Made by a program: the position numbers and the translations under genes. The notes under the pieces are model-generated. The model did no database searches. It saw only the letters and a program-made list of their open reading frames with translations, and had not been told where the DNA came from. Positions 61,980-64,000 of a DNA stretch of 64,000 bases are shown piece by piece. Numbering within the stretch: position 1 is the first letter of the stretch; every line of letters starts with the position of its first letter. Source of the stretch: CAYNSB01 sp964399625 (GTDB lineage Bacteria; Planctomycetota; Phycisphaerae; Phycisphaerales; UBA1924). The DNA lies in the NCBI GenBank assembly GCA_964399625.1, contig CAYNSB010000001.1:48013-112012 (forward strand). The letters are read 5' to 3'.

Positions 61980-63179
61980 ATGTTCGTCGCCCAGGCCCAT
62001 TCCTTCACCCAGCAGGCTCGGCTGGCGATCACACTCGCGTGGATCGCGGGGTACACCAACATCGTCTCGATCCTCGCCTGCGGGACGGTGACCTCGCACG
62101 TCTCGGGCACGACGTCCAACCTCGGGCGAGACGTCGCCGAGGGAAAGTGGACCCTCGCGGCCGAGGCGCTGGGCATTCTGGGCGCGTTCTTCTGCGGCGC
62201 GCTCCTGTCGGGATTCACGACGGAGCTGGGGCGGCGGCGCGGGTGGGAATCGATCTACGTGCTGCCCATGGCGATCGAGGCGTTCCTTCTGGCGATGTTC
62301 GCCATCGTGCTGGAGTTGACGGAATTGAGGGCCGTGCCGGGATCATTCTCGTTCGGGGTGCTCATCGCGCTGGCGGCGGGCGCGATGGGGCTGCAGAACG
62401 CGACGATCACGCGGATCTCCTCGGGGGTGGTCCGCACGACGCACATGACGGGCGTGCTGACGGACCTGGGGCTAGAGACAGCGCAGTTCCTGCTCTGGCT
62501 GCGGGACAAGGGACGGGACATCCCGCCGGGCACGGTGCGGGGCCTCGTCCGCGGGCTTCACTCGCACCCGACGGCGCGCCGGCTCGCCCTGCTCGCGTCG
62601 ATCCTCGGATCGTTCGCGCTGGGCGCGGCGCTTGGAACGCTGGTCTTCGATCGCCTGCCGAGATGGGCGATGTTCCCGCCCGTGCTGTTCCTGCTCTGGG
62701 TGATCGCGATGGACGTGGCGCGTCCGATCGCGGAGATCGAGGAATCGGAGTTGGCGCGCGAGCCCGGGCTCGAGCTGCCGCGATCGCTGGCGGTGTACCA
62801 CCTGCGTCATGACTCAAGCCGCAAGGGGCGGGTCCACCGCCTGCCGAACCTGCTGGTGTGGGAGGACCGATTGCCCAGCGAGGCCCGGGTGGTGGTGCTC
62901 GATCTGACGGACATCACGTACCTGGACGCGAACGCGGCCCTGGAGCTTCGAGCGGCGCTGGTGAAGCTCGTGGCCCAGGGGCGACGCCTGGTGATCGCCG
63001 GTCTGACGGGCGCGCAGTACGAGGAATTGCGTCGGGCGGGCGCGGGCGACCTGCTCGACGCCGAGAGCGTGTGCCCCGATGTGGAGCTGGCGATCGCGCG
63101 CGGGCTGGTGATCGCCGAGGAACTCGTCGCACACGGGGAGAGTGAAAAAGTCCCGCACGCAACGTCCCGGCACGCGTGA
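61980..63179 (+). CDS. YoaK (DUF1275)-like membrane protein fused to a STAS domain
   Basis: A 399-residue protein. Residues about 1-245 form a six-to-seven-helix YoaK/DUF1275 domain, with G-Y-T-N-I-V near the start and G-L-Q-N-A-T-I-T-R near the middle. From about residue 270 a STAS domain follows, with V-V-V-L-D-L-T-D-I-T-Y-L-D-A-N-A. In anti-sigma-antagonist STAS domains the D-S-S position holds a phosphorylated Ser; here it is D-A-N, so classical phospho-switching is unlikely. The layout recalls SulP anion transporters, which also end in STAS, and suggests a regulated transporter; substrate unknown. Confidence 0.8.
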   Translation: MFVAQAHSFTQQARLAITLAWIAGYTNIVSILACGTVTSHVSGTTSNLGRDVAEGKWTLAAEALGILGAFFCGALLSGFTTELGRRRGWESIYVLPMAIEAFLLAMFAIVLELTELRAVPGSFSFGVLIALAAGAMGLQNATITRISSGVVRTTHMTGVLTDLGLETAQFLLWLRDKGRDIPPGTVRGLVRGLHSHPTARRLALLASILGSFALGAALGTLVFDRLPRWAMFPPVLFLLWVIAMDVARPIAEIEESELAREPGLELPRSLAVYHLRHDSSRKGRVHRLPNLLVWEDRLPSEARVVVLDLTDITYLDANAALELRAALVKLVAQGRRLVIAGLTGAQYEELRRAGAGDLLDAESVCPDVELAIARGLVIAEELVAHGESEKVPHATSRHA

Positions 63180-63204
63180 CAAGGGCGGGCGCCTCGACTA
63201 TCGT
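63176..63204 (+). promoter_or_regulatory. Candidate sigma70-type promoter for carB
   Basis: GTGACA (63176-63181, five of six matches to the -35 consensus) and TATCGT (63199-63204, four of six) are spaced by 17 nt. They lie just at the end of the YoaK-STAS gene and would leave a GC-rich leader of about 90 nt before carB. Confidence 0.42.
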
Positions 63205-63300
63205 GATGGAGTTTGCCCCGGCGTGGGCGGCGGAGCGTGCCGCGCGGGGTGAGCATCGCCCGCGGAGGCATTCGCCCCTCTCCGCGTGCCGGGGTTCTCG

Positions 63301-64000
63301 ATGCCCAAGCGCACCGACCTGAAGACCATCCTCATCCTCGGTTCGGGCCCGATCGTCATCGGGCAGGGGTGCGAGTTCGACTACTCGGGAACGCAAGCGT
63401 GCAAGACCCTCCGCGGCGAGGGGTACCGCATCGTCCTGGTGAACTCGAACCCCGCGACCATCATGACCGATCCGCAGTTCAGCGATCGGACGTACATCGA
63501 GCCCATCACGCCCGAGGCGGTGAGGAAGATCATCCAGAAGGAACGCGATCGCGGCACGCCGATCGACGCGATCCTGCCCACACTGGGCGGGCAGACCGCG
63601 CTCAACTGCGCCTGCAAGCTGTGGGACGATGGCACGCTCCAGGAGTTCGGCGTCGAGATGATCGGCGCCGACCGCGAGATCATCCACCGGGCCGAGGATC
63701 GCCAGGTCTTCAAGGAGATCTGCGAGAAGATCGGGCTGAAGCTGCCCAAGGCCCGAACGGTGAACACGCTGGCCGATGCCGAGGCGTTCCTGGAAGAGAT
63801 CGGGCTTCCGGCGATCATCCGCCCCGCGTTCACGCTGGGCGGTTCGGGGGGCGGCATCGCGTACAACCGCGAGGAGTTCCGCGACATCGTGCAGCGCGGG
63901 CTCGCGGCGAGCATGATCACGCAGGTGCAGATCGATCAGAGCGTGATCGGGTGGAAGGAGTACGAGCTCGAGGTCGTCCGCGACAAGAAGGACAACTGCA
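63301..64000 (+). CDS. carB: Carbamoyl-phosphate synthase large subunit (5' part, runs off window)
   Basis: The first 233 codons of a protein normally about 1070 residues long; the 3' end is outside the window. The start [22 protein letters not shown] is the family N-terminus. [18 protein letters not shown] and the ATP-grasp loop [10 protein letters not shown] follow. The enzyme makes carbamoyl phosphate for arginine and pyrimidine synthesis. carA is not adjacent upstream, so the two subunit genes are separated unless carA follows. Confidence 0.97.
   Translation, partial: MPKRTDLKTILILGSGPIVIGQGCEFDYSGTQACKTLRGEGYRIVLVNSNPATIMTDPQFSDRTYIEPITPEAVRKIIQKERDRGTPIDAILPTLGGQTALNCACKLWDDGTLQEFGVEMIGADREIIHRAEDRQVFKEICEKIGLKLPKARTVNTLADAEAFLEEIGLPAIIRPAFTLGGSGGGIAYNREEFRDIVQRGLAASMITQVQIDQSVIGWKEYELEVVRDKKDNC

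Overview
The window is a GC-rich, densely coded bacterial chromosome segment. Two traits point to a planctomycete, probably of the Phycisphaerae: exported proteins ending in a VPLP-hydrophobic-polybasic (PEP-CTERM-like) tail beside an exosortase, and small membrane proteins carrying a C-x-x-C-G-Y-D-L ... C-P-E-C-G zinc ribbon. This assignment is an inference from protein features; no rRNA or tRNA was recognised.

Layout. (1) 48-1739 (+): ATP synthase genes atpE, atpF and atpH, with no atpA/G/D/C after them. (2) 2044-9470 (+): six genes for activated sugars and glycan assembly (CgeB-like glycosyltransferase, C-methyltransferase, UDP-glucuronate decarboxylase-like SDR, UDP-glucose dehydrogenase, a second SDR, a FAD flavoprotein), probably one transcript from a promoter near 1842-1871. 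(3) 9510-12827: metF (-), a TauE/SafE permease (+), a BtpA-family TIM barrel (-) and an NTF2-like exported protein (+). (4) 13014-17057 (+): dTDP-deoxysugar cluster rfbA, fkbM-type methyltransferase, rfbC-like cupin, rfbD, rfbB, closed by a perfect 9-bp hairpin. (5) 17149-19659 (-): three paralogous VPLP-tailed exported proteins. (6) 19865-30870 (-): giant TPR protein, polyprenyl-phosphate sugar-1-phosphate transferase, Wzc-like chain-length/ATPase protein, EpsI, exosortase and a degenerate nucleotidyltransferase; nearly all junctions are 4-nt ATGA overlaps. (7) 31077-47009 (-): thirteen glycan-assembly genes (WecG/TagA transferase, UDP-HexNAc dehydrogenase, several GT2/GT4 transferases, a GT39-like membrane transferase, two asparagine-synthase-like amidotransferases, an acyltransferase and a Wzy/O-antigen-ligase-like polymerase), again strongly coupled. 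(8) 47100-51995 (-): two large exported parallel beta-helix proteins, one with three FnIII domains and a Gly/Thr linker, the other with a C-terminal dockerin-like Ca-binding pair. (9) 52518-64000: a mixed housekeeping/accessory segment: zinc-ribbon protein, GNAT, CbrC-like protein, VOC protein, POT peptide transporter, three small membrane proteins, glmS, an exported DJ-1/TPR protein, a YoaK-STAS fusion and the start of carB.

Regions 2 and 4-8 form one roughly 50-kb exopolysaccharide/cell-surface locus. Regions 2 and 4 make UDP- and dTDP-sugars. The sugar transferase would prime undecaprenyl phosphate, regions 2 and 7 extend and decorate the chain, the polymerase and Wzc-like protein set its length, and exosortase with EpsI processes the VPLP-tailed proteins. 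The beta-helix proteins are plausible glycan-binding or glycan-cleaving surface partners. No Wzx flippase and no Wza outer-membrane exporter is visible in the window.

Most unusual points: a catalytically degenerate nucleotidyltransferase coupled to the exosortase; a three-gene family of probable exosortase substrates; a sugar transferase whose N-terminal half is not the usual membrane domain; an asparagine-synthase homologue without the catalytic Cys2; two beta-helix paralogues with different accessory modules; and candidate leaderless promoters around 53.2 and 54.6 kb.
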